A stretch of DNA of 64,000 bases, taken from JADKAV01 sp963818505 (GTDB lineage: Bacteria; Actinomycetota; Actinomycetes; S36-B12; UBA10799). The notes beneath the pieces were generated by a model. It was not told the DNA's origin. It saw only the letters and a program-made list of their open reading frames with translations, and did no database searches. The stretch spans positions 433,535 to 497,534 of the forward strand of contig CAWFSJ010000007.1 in NCBI GenBank assembly GCA_963818505.1. The letters are read 5' to 3'. Below, piece by piece: positions 34,261 to 42,211 of this stretch (within the stretch, counting starts at the first letter, position 1; each line of letters begins with the position of its first letter). The position numbers and the translations under genes are program-made.

Positions 34261-35415
34261 ATGACCGTTGCGTTGGGAATGCCTGAGGGACCGCCACCTA
34301 CTTTGGCCGAGCGAAGGGTCACCCGCAAGATCACCTTGCGCCACCCGCACCACCCAGTGGAGGTCGGCGGGGACGCCCCCATCAGCGTGCAGTCGATGAC
34401 GACCACCGTCACCGCCGACGTGAACGCCACGTTGCAGCAGATCGCCGAGTTGACCACCGCCGGCTGCCAGGTGGTGCGCGTTGCCGTCCCCAGCCAGGAT
34501 GACGCCGAGGCGCTGCCCATCATCGCCAAGAAGGCAGACATCCCCGTGATCGCCGACATCCACTTCCAGCCCAAGTACGTGTTCGCGGCCATCGATGCCG
34601 GGTGCGCCGGGGTGCGGGTGAACCCCGGCAACATCAAAGCCTTCGACGACAAGGTGGGCGAGATCGCACGGGCTGCGGGTGAAGCGGGAACCCCGATCCG
34701 GATCGGGGTCAATGCCGGCTCCCTGGATAAGCGTTTGCTCGAGAAGTACGGCAAGGCGACGCCTGAGGCGCTTGTGGCCAGTGCCCTGTGGGAGGCCTCG
34801 CTGTTCGAGGAGCACGGGTTCCGCGACATCAAGATCTCCGTCAAGCATCACGACCCGGTCGTCATGGTGCAGGCCTACCGGCAACTCGCCGCCGCCTGCG
34901 ACTACCCCTTGCACCTCGGAGTGACCGAGGCCGGTCCGGCGTTCCAGGGAACGGTCAAGTCCGCGGTCGCTTTCGGTGCGCTGCTGGCGGAGGGGATCGG
35001 TGACACGATTCGGGTCTCGCTGTCGGCCCCGCCTGTGGAGGAGGTCAAGGTCGGCCTTCAGATCCTGGAGTCGTTGAACCTGCGCCAGCGCGGCCTTGAG
35101 ATCGTCTCGTGCCCCAGTTGTGGGCGCGCCCAGGTGGACGTCTACACGCTGGCCGAGCAGGTGACCGCCGGTCTTGAGGGCCTGGAGGTTCCGCTTCGCG
35201 TGGCCGTAATGGGCTGCGTTGTCAACGGTCCGGGCGAGGCGCGTGAGGCCGATCTGGGGGTGGCCAGCGGCAACGGCAAGGGTCAGATCTTCGTCAAGGG
35301 TGAGGTGATCAAGACCGTGCCCGAGTCCGCGATCGTGCAGACCCTCATCGAAGAGGCGATGCGTCTGGCGGAGGCCATGGAGGTCTCCGGCGAGCCGAGC
35401 GTCTCGGTCGGGTGA
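34261..35415 (+). CDS. ispG: 4-hydroxy-3-methylbut-2-en-1-yl diphosphate synthase IspG (GcpE)
   Basis: [4Fe-4S] enzyme of the MEP pathway that converts MEcPP to HMBPP. The product is 384 residues. The TIM-barrel part shows ISVQSMTTTVTADVNAT and VRVNPGNIK. Cluster ligands are the two cysteines of SCPSCGRAQVDVYTLAEQV and the one in CVVNGPGEAREAD. The start ATG 34261 follows a -10-like hexamer by 6 bases. The stop overlaps the GNAT gene by GTGA. Confidence 0.96.
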   Translation: MTVALGMPEGPPPTLAERRVTRKITLRHPHHPVEVGGDAPISVQSMTTTVTADVNATLQQIAELTTAGCQVVRVAVPSQDDAEALPIIAKKADIPVIADIHFQPKYVFAAIDAGCAGVRVNPGNIKAFDDKVGEIARAAGEAGTPIRIGVNAGSLDKRLLEKYGKATPEALVASALWEASLFEEHGFRDIKISVKHHDPVVMVQAYRQLAAACDYPLHLGVTEAGPAFQGTVKSAVAFGALLAEGIGDTIRVSLSAPPVEEVKVGLQILESLNLRQRGLEIVSCPSCGRAQVDVYTLAEQVTAGLEGLEVPLRVAVMGCVVNGPGEAREADLGVASGNGKGQIFVKGEVIKTVPESAIVQTLIEEAMRLAEAMEVSGEPSVSVG

Positions 35416-36245
35416 CCGGGTCGGTCCGTCTGCTCACCGGAGCCGACGCCCCCGCGCTACGCACTCTGCTTGCCACGGACCCGGTTTCCTACGCGATGGT
35501 CGGCGAGCGGCTGCAGAGCATCGGTGTCGGGTCGGCCATTGGCGCTGAGGTGTGGGGATGGTTCGACGGGAAGGACCTGCGCTCGGCTCTGTACATGGGC
35601 GCCAACGTCGTACCTGTCTGTGTGCTGCCGCCGGCCATCGCCGGGTTCGCCGCGAGGGCGAAGGTGGTTCCCCGGCGCTGCTCCTCGATCGTCGGGCCGG
35701 CAGAGGCGGTGTTGGCCTTCTACGATCAGGTCGCAGACTCCTGGGGACCGGCTCGCGATCTGCGCTCGTCGCAGCCGATGTTGAGTATCAGCCGCGTGCC
35801 CGACGTCCAACCGGACGCCCGGGTGCGGCAAGCCACCATGGACGACCTCGAACTCCTCTTCCCCGCCTGCGTGGCGATGTTCACCGAGGAATTGGGGATC
35901 AGCCCGCTCGTTCCCGATGGAGGTTCGGGCTACCGTCGGCGGGTGGCCGCGCTGATCCGGCAGGGACGGGCGTTCCTGGTCGTCGACGATGGCGAAGTGC
36001 TGTTCAAAGCCGAGGTCGGTGTTGTGTCTGACGAGGTCGCGCAGATCCAGGGCGTGTGGGTGGACCCGTCCCACAGGGGCCAGCATGTCTCCGAGCCGGG
36101 GATGGCCGCGGTGGTTCAACTGACCCGCAGACACTTCGCCACGACGGTGAGCCTGTACGTCAACGACTACAACCACGCGGCGCTCGCGTCCTACCAGCGC
36201 GTGGGTTTCCAACAGGTCGGGGAATTCGCCACCGTCCTGTTTTAG
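35412..36245 (+). CDS. GNAT family acetyltransferase with DUF4081 N-terminal domain
   Basis: A 277-residue protein in the conserved dxr-rip1-ispG-GNAT cluster (Rv2867c in Mycobacterium). The N-terminal half (about 1-125) matches the DUF4081 type, and the C-terminal half is a GNAT domain with the acetyl-CoA loop VDPSHRGQHVSEPGMAAV and the helix YVNDYNHAALASYQRVGF. The substrate is unknown. The start is GTG 35412 within the end of ispG. Confidence 0.85.
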   Translation: MTGSVRLLTGADAPALRTLLATDPVSYAMVGERLQSIGVGSAIGAEVWGWFDGKDLRSALYMGANVVPVCVLPPAIAGFAARAKVVPRRCSSIVGPAEAVLAFYDQVADSWGPARDLRSSQPMLSISRVPDVQPDARVRQATMDDLELLFPACVAMFTEELGISPLVPDGGSGYRRRVAALIRQGRAFLVVDDGEVLFKAEVGVVSDEVAQIQGVWVDPSHRGQHVSEPGMAAVVQLTRRHFATTVSLYVNDYNHAALASYQRVGFQQVGEFATVLF

Positions 36246-36323
36246 GGACGTGCTGTGGACGGCCGGTGGTCGTCATCCACAGGCGGTCATGGGTGCACCC
36301 GCTCTTCGCTGCGAGGGCGCAGG

Positions 36324-37196
36324 GTGGACGTTGTGAAACGAATCAGCGACTTGGTTGCCGACGGCGCCACTGGAGCCGAGGTGCAGCGAGTGCGGCGCAC
36401 AGACAAACCCCTTACCTGGGGTGCCTACGTGCCGCAGGGTCTCACGGCGGAGCAGGAATACCTGGCCAAGTGCCGGGCAGTCATGGCGCGACTGGACCCA
36501 GCGGCGGCTTTGGCGGGACCGTCGGCGGCGTTTGTGTACGAACTGCCGTTGATTGCCGGCGTGCCGTCCGGGGTGTTCGTGCGCAACATCGCCCGCGGAC
36601 GTTACGCGGGGGACGTCCAGGTCATGCCCGATGGGCCCTGCACTGAACACCGCAGCCTTCGGGTCAGTACACCCGAGGCGACGGTGTTGGATTGTGCGCG
36701 GGTGTTGACCGCCCGTGATGGGTTGATCGTGGCTGACGCGATGTTGGCCAGTGGTCTGTGCTCGATCGACGATTTGAGGGTGGCCGCGGATGAAATGGTC
36801 GGCAAGCATGGGGCCAGCCGGATGCGCTGGGTCGCTGGAAGTGCCGACCCTCTGGCTGAATCGCCCGGTGAGACATGGACGCGGATGCTCGCGAACGGGT
36901 TGGGTTACGACCTCGTCAGCCAGGTCGAGGTCCGCAACGGCGAAAGGGCCGCCCGCCTTGACTTCTTGATCGAGGGAACCAGGATCGCTGTCGAGTTCGA
37001 CGGGGCGATCAAGTACAGGCGGCAGGGCGAGATCAAGGTGATCCTGCAGCTGCTGCGGGACGGGGATCTTCAGGAGTTGGGCTACCAGGTCTTGCACGTC
37101 GTGTGGCAGCAGTTGACCAAGCCCGCACAACTCGATGCGCGGTTGCGCTATGCGGGAGCGGTTCCAGTTCGCAGGCCTAGGATGCCCTCGTGGTGA
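36324..37196 (+). CDS. AbiEi/DUF559-like protein (orphan)
   Basis: A 290-residue protein (GTG 36324; GTG 36333 is also possible). The N-terminal two thirds (VKRISDLVADGATGAEVQRVR, ALAGPSAAFVYELPL, TPEATVLDCARVL) resemble the winged-helix and extension of AbiEi-type antitoxins of type IV toxin-antitoxin systems. The C-terminus has the DUF559/Vsr-like nuclease core RLDFLIEGTRIAVEFDGAIKY with D, E and K in the expected order. No AbiEii nucleotidyltransferase toxin is adjacent, so it is an orphan. Such genes are common in actinobacteria and their function is unclear. Confidence 0.65.
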   Translation: MDVVKRISDLVADGATGAEVQRVRRTDKPLTWGAYVPQGLTAEQEYLAKCRAVMARLDPAAALAGPSAAFVYELPLIAGVPSGVFVRNIARGRYAGDVQVMPDGPCTEHRSLRVSTPEATVLDCARVLTARDGLIVADAMLASGLCSIDDLRVAADEMVGKHGASRMRWVAGSADPLAESPGETWTRMLANGLGYDLVSQVEVRNGERAARLDFLIEGTRIAVEFDGAIKYRRQGEIKVILQLLRDGDLQELGYQVLHVVWQQLTKPAQLDARLRYAGAVPVRRPRMPSW

Positions 37197-37223
37197 GGGG
37201 CTTGCTGGCGGGTCGGGGGCGGC

Positions 37224-37346
37224 GCCCGGTGGCCCGGCGGCCCGGTGGCCCGGCGGCCCGGTGGCCCGGTGGCCCGGTGGCCCGGTGGCCGGGGGCCGGG
37301 GGCCCGGTGGCCGGGTGGCCCGGTGGCCGGGTGGCCGGTGGCGGCC
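37224..37346. repeat. GGCCCGGTGG microsatellite-like tract
   Basis: About 120 bases of imperfect 9-10-base units (CGGTGGCCC and CGGCGGCCC) with later G-rich variants (GGCCGGGGGCC). A shorter second block lies at 37451-37488. The unit is self-complementary over GGCC and very GC-rich, so it should be slippage-prone. Confidence 0.8.
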
Positions 37347-37349
37347 CGC

Positions 37350-37417
37350 GTTAGAGGTTGTGGTCCTGGTTAGCGAATCCACGCGTGTTTTCGCTAACGA
37401 ACAGCACAACCTCTAAC
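37350..37417 (-). repeat. 68-bp nested palindrome, copy 1
   Basis: Outer arms GTTAGAGGTTGTG and CACAACCTCTAAC (13 bp) enclose inner arms GTTAGCGAA and TTCGCTAAC (9 bp) around a 12-base loop containing ACGCGT. The orientation is the reverse complement of copies 4-7. An extra right half arm, GAACCGCACAACCTCTAAC, follows at 37418-37436. Confidence 0.9.
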
Positions 37418-37489
37418 GAACCGCACAACCTCTAACGAACCGGCGGTCGGGGCCCGGTGGCCGGGTGGCCGGGTGGCCGGGTGGCCCGC

Positions 37490-37557
37490 GTTAGAGGTTG
37501 TGGTCCTGGTTAGCGAATCCACGCGTGTTTTCGCTAACGAACAGCACAACCTCTAAC
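37490..37557 (-). repeat. 68-bp nested palindrome, copy 2
   Basis: Identical to copy 1, displaced by 140 bases, and again followed by the extra half arm at 37558-37576. It lies 57 bases beyond the 3' end of the GH31 gene, which is read on the opposite strand. Confidence 0.9.
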
Positions 37558-37633
37558 GAACCGCACAACCTCTAACCAACGGCTCGGGCGGCGGGCGGCG
37601 GGCGGCGGCGCCCCGGCGGCCAACGCGGCGCCC

Positions 37634-40240
37634 CTACGGCGCCAGCCCTGCTGCGGCCATGGCGGCCAGGATCTCGTCGCCGACGGGGTCGCCGACCTTC
37701 ACGAAGGCAGCCGGTGTGTCCAGCGGGGCGTTGACCGTCACTTGCGAGTCTCCAGGGAAGACCTCGCCGGTCAGGACATGCTTCCATTGCCCCGGCGGGA
37801 AGGTCACCTGCACGGTGGTCGCGTTCTCCTCGTAGACCGGCGCGACGAGCAGATGGTCGCCTAGGAAGAATTGCAGATCCTGTTCGGCGGCCTTCGAACC
37901 CGGATAGACCAGCCACCCGTGGCGCATCGCCGGGATGCCGTCCTTGACGGCCTCGTCGATCACACTCTTGCGGTAGTCGTACAGGGCCGCGTAGATCTTC
38001 GAGGCCCGGGCGAACTGGGCCCGCGTCGTTGCATCGTCGTAGACCTGCTGGTTCAACTTCGGCCGGTTGGTCTCGTGAGTGCGCATCACGACGCCGAAGG
38101 CCTGCATCTGTGCCCAGCGGGCGTTCAACTGCGGCGGCCGCAGGAAGTTCTTGACCCCGGCGTTGATGCTCGTGTAACCGCCGATGTCGCTGTGCCACAA
38201 GGGCGCGCCGGACACTCCGCCGGCGAGCATGCCCTCGACTGCGCTGGCCATGCCGTCCTCGCGCGCGTAGTTGACCATCTGGTCGCCGGCCCACATGAGC
38301 GGGGCGTTCTTCGGGGTTCCGAGGTAGCTCGAGCGGAAGAACGCCACACAGTCCGGGACGCCGCCGCGGTTGCAGCCCTCACGCACGGTCTTGGCCCACA
38401 GTTGCGGCCAGCGGTTGTGCTGCTTGGCGGCACTGCCGTTGAACAGGACGCTGTCGAACGGCAGGTACTCGGCGAAGTCGGCCATGAAACCGGTGGCCCC
38501 AACGCCCAGGACCTCAGTGGAGATGATGTCGGCGAACCAATCACGGGCAGCCGGGTTGGTCAGATCGACAAGTGCCGTCGGGAAGCCGACCGTCTCGACG
38601 ACGTAGGTATCGCCTACCTGGTTCTTGACCAGGTAGCCCTTCTGTTCGCCCTCCTTGTAGTAGTTGCGGATGGGCACGCCGTTGACCTCGTCCTGGTTGA
38701 TGACGAAGGGGTTGATGTAGGTCATCACCTGGATGCCTTGCGCGTTGAAGTCCGCGACCATCTGCTCCCAGCCGGGGTAGGTGGCGCGATTGAGCTGCCA
38801 GGTCCACCACAATTGCTCGCCGAAGATAGTGACCCTTTTGCCGACCCAGTCCTGCAGCCAGACCGCGCTGATCTTGGTGCCTGCAGCTTGCATGTCGGCG
38901 ACCACCTGACGGACCTTGTCCGTGCCTCCCTGCAGACCCAGAACGGCACCGCGCTGAACCCAGTCCGCAAGTACCGGCCGGGATGTACCGGCAGCGCGGG
39001 CACGCAGTAGGTCTTGACCGTTGTCGCGGGCCAGCACCGTCGCGCTGTACGTCTTGGCGTAGGACTCCAGGGCGATCTGCTTGTCCCGGCGGGTGTCCGC
39101 CACGCTGAACGAACCGCCGCCCACGGTGTCGGCCAGTTCGAACGAGCGGTACTGGTCGGTGACGTAGGTCGGCCAGGCTCCGTACGTGGTCTTGAGGTTG
39201 CCGGCTCCCCACGTCGCCGAGTCAACGGCTCCGGCCGCCGGTTGCTCGCCGCGGGTGACGCCTTGCTCCTGGACCAGGATCGGCAGGAGCTGACCGGACA
39301 GGTTGAACTTCTGGAACTGGTTGCCGAAACCGTGGACCCCGGACTTCGACGAACGTCCCGAGGTCACCTGCACGCTGTTCGGCGTGACGTCGGACTTCTT
39401 CGCGTTGAAGCTCACGTCCAACTGCAGTGCGGCGACGTCGGCCGAACGCTGAACCGCCTTCAGGGTCATCGTGTAGAACGCCTTCTTGCCCTCGCCTCGC
39501 ACGCTGCCCTTGATCGTGACCGCGTCACCGGAAGTTTTGACCGAGTCAACTGTCTGCTCGGTCAATCGCACCTTGCGTTGGACCTGCGGCCAGAAGGCGC
39601 CCGCGGTCGATCGCTGGAACCAGCGGACCTTGCTCCGCGCGGCCGTTACGAACGCCTTGCCCGGCGTACTCGCCCAAGCCACGCGGCCGGCGCCGTCCTT
39701 GACCGTGACCCCGGGCTTGGACTGTTGGACCGTGACTGCGAACTCGCCGACCGTGTAGGTGCCCGCGGCCTTCTTGGACAGGGTCAGGCCCCCAGCGATG
39801 AGCGGGCTCAGTTTGTCGACGGGCGGGTCACTGAACGGTTCGTAGGTGCTCTTCAAGGGTCGCTTCTTGCTGGTTGCGCTGGCCAGCCCCTTCGTTTCTG
39901 GCACGACTGCGCGCACCTTGTAGTCACCGCTGCGGTAGGTGGTGAAGTTGATCTTGGCTTTGCCCGACCCATTCGTTTTCGCGGTGGCGACGGTCTCCCA
40001 GGTGTTGGTCTTGGAGCGCGTCTGGATCTCGACGGTCCGCTTGCCAGCCGGTGTGACCTGCACAGTGGCTGGCACCTTGTCCGAGACGAAGGCTTTCTCT
40101 GAGGGGACCTTCAGGGTGACCGACGTCAACTGCTTCTTCGCTGGGACCGGCCACGCCGGACTGGCTGCTGGGGCGGGCAGTGCTGCGGTGGCCACCAGGG
40201 CAGCGGATAAGGCCGGCACGTAGATTCTGCGAAGTCGCAT
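37634..40240 (-). CDS. Secreted GH31 glycosidase of the YihQ-like subfamily
   Basis: ATG 40240 (AGGAG 5 bases upstream) gives 868 residues. A signal peptide (about 1-28, ending PAPAASPA) precedes a roughly 120-residue beta-rich N-terminal module. The GH31 barrel resembles E. coli sulfoquinovosidase YihQ: WLQDWVGKR, GFMADFAEYLPFD with nucleophile D588, MWAGDQMV with acid/base D653, then HSDIGGYTS and MRTHETNRP. The YihQ sulfonate-binding Arg301 (in KRVMWNW, from memory) aligns with Gln in EQLWWTW, while Trp304 is kept. Substrate may therefore be a neutral alpha-glycoside and not sulfoquinovose. Secreted, unlike YihQ. Confidence 0.88.
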   Translation of the reverse strand: MRLRRIYVPALSAALVATAALPAPAASPAWPVPAKKQLTSVTLKVPSEKAFVSDKVPATVQVTPAGKRTVEIQTRSKTNTWETVATAKTNGSGKAKINFTTYRSGDYKVRAVVPETKGLASATSKKRPLKSTYEPFSDPPVDKLSPLIAGGLTLSKKAAGTYTVGEFAVTVQQSKPGVTVKDGAGRVAWASTPGKAFVTAARSKVRWFQRSTAGAFWPQVQRKVRLTEQTVDSVKTSGDAVTIKGSVRGEGKKAFYTMTLKAVQRSADVAALQLDVSFNAKKSDVTPNSVQVTSGRSSKSGVHGFGNQFQKFNLSGQLLPILVQEQGVTRGEQPAAGAVDSATWGAGNLKTTYGAWPTYVTDQYRSFELADTVGGGSFSVADTRRDKQIALESYAKTYSATVLARDNGQDLLRARAAGTSRPVLADWVQRGAVLGLQGGTDKVRQVVADMQAAGTKISAVWLQDWVGKRVTIFGEQLWWTWQLNRATYPGWEQMVADFNAQGIQVMTYINPFVINQDEVNGVPIRNYYKEGEQKGYLVKNQVGDTYVVETVGFPTALVDLTNPAARDWFADIISTEVLGVGATGFMADFAEYLPFDSVLFNGSAAKQHNRWPQLWAKTVREGCNRGGVPDCVAFFRSSYLGTPKNAPLMWAGDQMVNYAREDGMASAVEGMLAGGVSGAPLWHSDIGGYTSINAGVKNFLRPPQLNARWAQMQAFGVVMRTHETNRPKLNQQVYDDATTRAQFARASKIYAALYDYRKSVIDEAVKDGIPAMRHGWLVYPGSKAAEQDLQFFLGDHLLVAPVYEENATTVQVTFPPGQWKHVLTGEVFPGDSQVTVNAPLDTPAAFVKVGDPVGDEILAAMAAAGLAP

Positions 40241-40344
40241 GATCACTCCTGTTCGTCGCTGGTCTCACGCTATTGCTCACGGGCGCGCCTTGCCGGGCGA
40301 TTGCGCCTGCCCGTGGGGCTGCGGGAATGACCATGCAGGTGCCC

Positions 40345-40350
40345 TACGCT
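40345..40350 (+). promoter_or_regulatory. Candidate -10 of proS
   Basis: TACGCT ends 7 bases before GTG 40358 with no ribosome-binding site. It lies in the 117-base divergent gap shared with the GH31 gene. Confidence 0.3.
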
Positions 40351-40357
40351 TGCACTC

Positions 40358-42106
40358 GTGCTGAGAATGTCCACGTTGTTCCTGCGAACCCTGCGCGAGG
40401 ACCCCGCTGATGCCGAGGTCCCGAGCCACAAACTCCTGGTACGGGCGGGGCTGGTGCGTCGCGTGGCGCCCGGTGTCTTCACCTGGTTGCCCCTGGGCTA
40501 CATCGTCTACCGCAACGTCGAGCGCATCGTGCGTGAGGAGATGGACGCCGCTGGTTTCCAGGAGGTGCACTTCCCGGCGCTGCTGCCGCGCGAGCCCTAC
40601 GAGGCGACCGGCCGCTGGACCGAATATGGCGACACGCTGATGCGCCTGCAGGACCGCAAGGGTGCCGACTACCTGCTCGGCCCGACTCATGAGGAGATGT
40701 TCACGCTGCTGGTCAAGGGGGAGTACTCCTCCTACAAGGACCTGCCGCTGGTGATCTACCAGATTCAGACCAAATACCGCGACGAAGCGCGACCGCGGGC
40801 TGGGATCCTACGGGGTCGCGAATTCGTTATGAAGGACTCGTACTCCTTCGACATAGACGACGAGGGCCTGCAGAGGTCCTACGACCGGCACCGCGAGGCG
40901 TACATTAAGACCTTCGACCGGCTGGGCCTGGAATACGTGATCGTGTCGGCGATGTCCGGGGCGATGGGGGGCTCTGCCAGCGAGGAGTTCCTGGCCCCGT
41001 GCGAGTCCGGCGAGGACACCTTCGTGCGCTCGGACGGTGGCTATGCGGCCAACGTGGAGGCGGTGGTGACGGTGGCGCCAGAGCCGATCGACGTCGCGAG
41101 CCTGCCGGTTGCCCACGTTGAGGACACCCCCGACACCCCGACGATTGAAACCCTGGTCGACCTTGCGAACGCCCGGTTCCCGCGCGCGGACCGCCCCTGG
41201 ACGGCCGCCGACACGTTGAAGAACGTGGTGCTTCGCCTGGAGTACCCGGACGGTTCGGTGTCGCCATTGGTCGTGGGCCTGCCAGGTGACCGAGAGGTCG
41301 ACATGAAACGGCTCGAGGCGCAGGTCGCCCCCGCCTTGCCCGCCCCTTTCGAGGAGGCCGATTTCGCGCGGTACCCGCAGTTGGTCAAGGGCTACATCGG
41401 CCCACAGGCACTGGGCGAGGACCGCGGCATCCCGTTCCTGGTGGACCCGCGTGTCGTTGCGGGCACGGCTTGGATCACCGGCGCGAACGAAGCTGGCCGA
41501 CACGTCTTCGACCTGGTCTGTGGACGCGACTTCACCGCGGACGCGACGATCGAGGCCGCCGAAGTGCGCGACGGTGACCCCGCGCCCGACGGCTCAGGAC
41601 CGCTGCACAGCGCCCGCGGGATCGAGATCGGGCACATCTTCCAACTGGGGCGCAAGTACGCAGAAGCACTCGACCTGACCGTGCTGGACGAGAACGGCAA
41701 GTCCCGGGTGGTGACCATGGGTTCCTACGGGATCGGGGTGTCGCGAGCCGTGGCCGCGATCGCCGAGCAGTACCACGACGACAAGGGTCTGGTCTGGCCT
41801 CGCGAGGTTGCGCCGGCGGATGTCCACATCGTGGCCACGGGCAAGGACCCGGCGGTCTTCACCACCGCCGAGGAGATCGGCCTGGCGCTTGAGGACGAGG
41901 GTGTGCGGGTGCTGTACGACGACCGCAAGGCGTCCCCGGGCGTGAAGTTCAACGACTCCGAACTGTTGGGCGTCCCGACGATCCTCGTAGTCGGCAAGCG
42001 CTTGGTGGACGGCATGGTGGAGATCAAGGACCGGGCCAGCGGAGTCCGCGAGGAGGTGCCGGTGGCTGCAGCGGTGGCCGAGGTGCTCAAGGCGTGCGGT
42101 CGCTGA
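40358..42106 (+). CDS. proS: Prolyl-tRNA synthetase (bacterial type)
   Basis: Class II aminoacyl-tRNA synthetase, 582 residues from GTG 40358 (MLRMSTLFLRTLRED). Motif 2 region: YQIQTKYRDEARPRAGILRGREF-type sequence in normal order; the editing (INS) domain of bacterial ProRS occupies about residues 220-390; motif 3 lies in MGSYGIGVSRAVAAIAEQ. The anticodon-binding domain follows (VHIVATGKDPAVF ... RVLYDDRKASPGVKFND). It is followed 16 bases later by palindrome copy 3. Confidence 0.96.
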   Translation: MLRMSTLFLRTLREDPADAEVPSHKLLVRAGLVRRVAPGVFTWLPLGYIVYRNVERIVREEMDAAGFQEVHFPALLPREPYEATGRWTEYGDTLMRLQDRKGADYLLGPTHEEMFTLLVKGEYSSYKDLPLVIYQIQTKYRDEARPRAGILRGREFVMKDSYSFDIDDEGLQRSYDRHREAYIKTFDRLGLEYVIVSAMSGAMGGSASEEFLAPCESGEDTFVRSDGGYAANVEAVVTVAPEPIDVASLPVAHVEDTPDTPTIETLVDLANARFPRADRPWTAADTLKNVVLRLEYPDGSVSPLVVGLPGDREVDMKRLEAQVAPALPAPFEEADFARYPQLVKGYIGPQALGEDRGIPFLVDPRVVAGTAWITGANEAGRHVFDLVCGRDFTADATIEAAEVRDGDPAPDGSGPLHSARGIEIGHIFQLGRKYAEALDLTVLDENGKSRVVTMGSYGIGVSRAVAAIAEQYHDDKGLVWPREVAPADVHIVATGKDPAVFTTAEEIGLALEDEGVRVLYDDRKASPGVKFNDSELLGVPTILVVGKRLVDGMVEIKDRASGVREEVPVAAAVAEVLKACGR

Positions 42107-42122
42107 CCGTGACCTTGCCCGC

Positions 42123-42190
42123 GTTAGAGGTTGTGGTCCTGGTTAGCGAATCCACGCGTGTTTTCGCTAACGAACCGCACAACCTCTAAC
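42123..42190 (-). repeat. 68-bp nested palindrome, copy 3
   Basis: Same arms and orientation as copies 1 and 2; the right inner spacer is GAACCG. It sits between the 3' ends of proS (16 bases away) and the DUF4185 fusion gene (21 bases away), where a bidirectional terminator would be expected. Confidence 0.9.
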
Positions 42191-42211
42191 CAGGACCGCC
42201 AAAGGCCGGAA

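Larger units (their letters stand above)
37197..37633. other. Non-coding repeat region between convergent genes
   Basis: The only gap above 300 bases without a gene. It holds a GGCCCGGTGG tandem tract, two 68-bp nested palindromes each followed by an extra half arm, a second short tract and a GCGGGCGG stretch. The GGCC block, palindrome and half arm recur with a period of 140 bases, so the region grew by duplication. Open frames across it are repeat artefacts. Confidence 0.8.
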
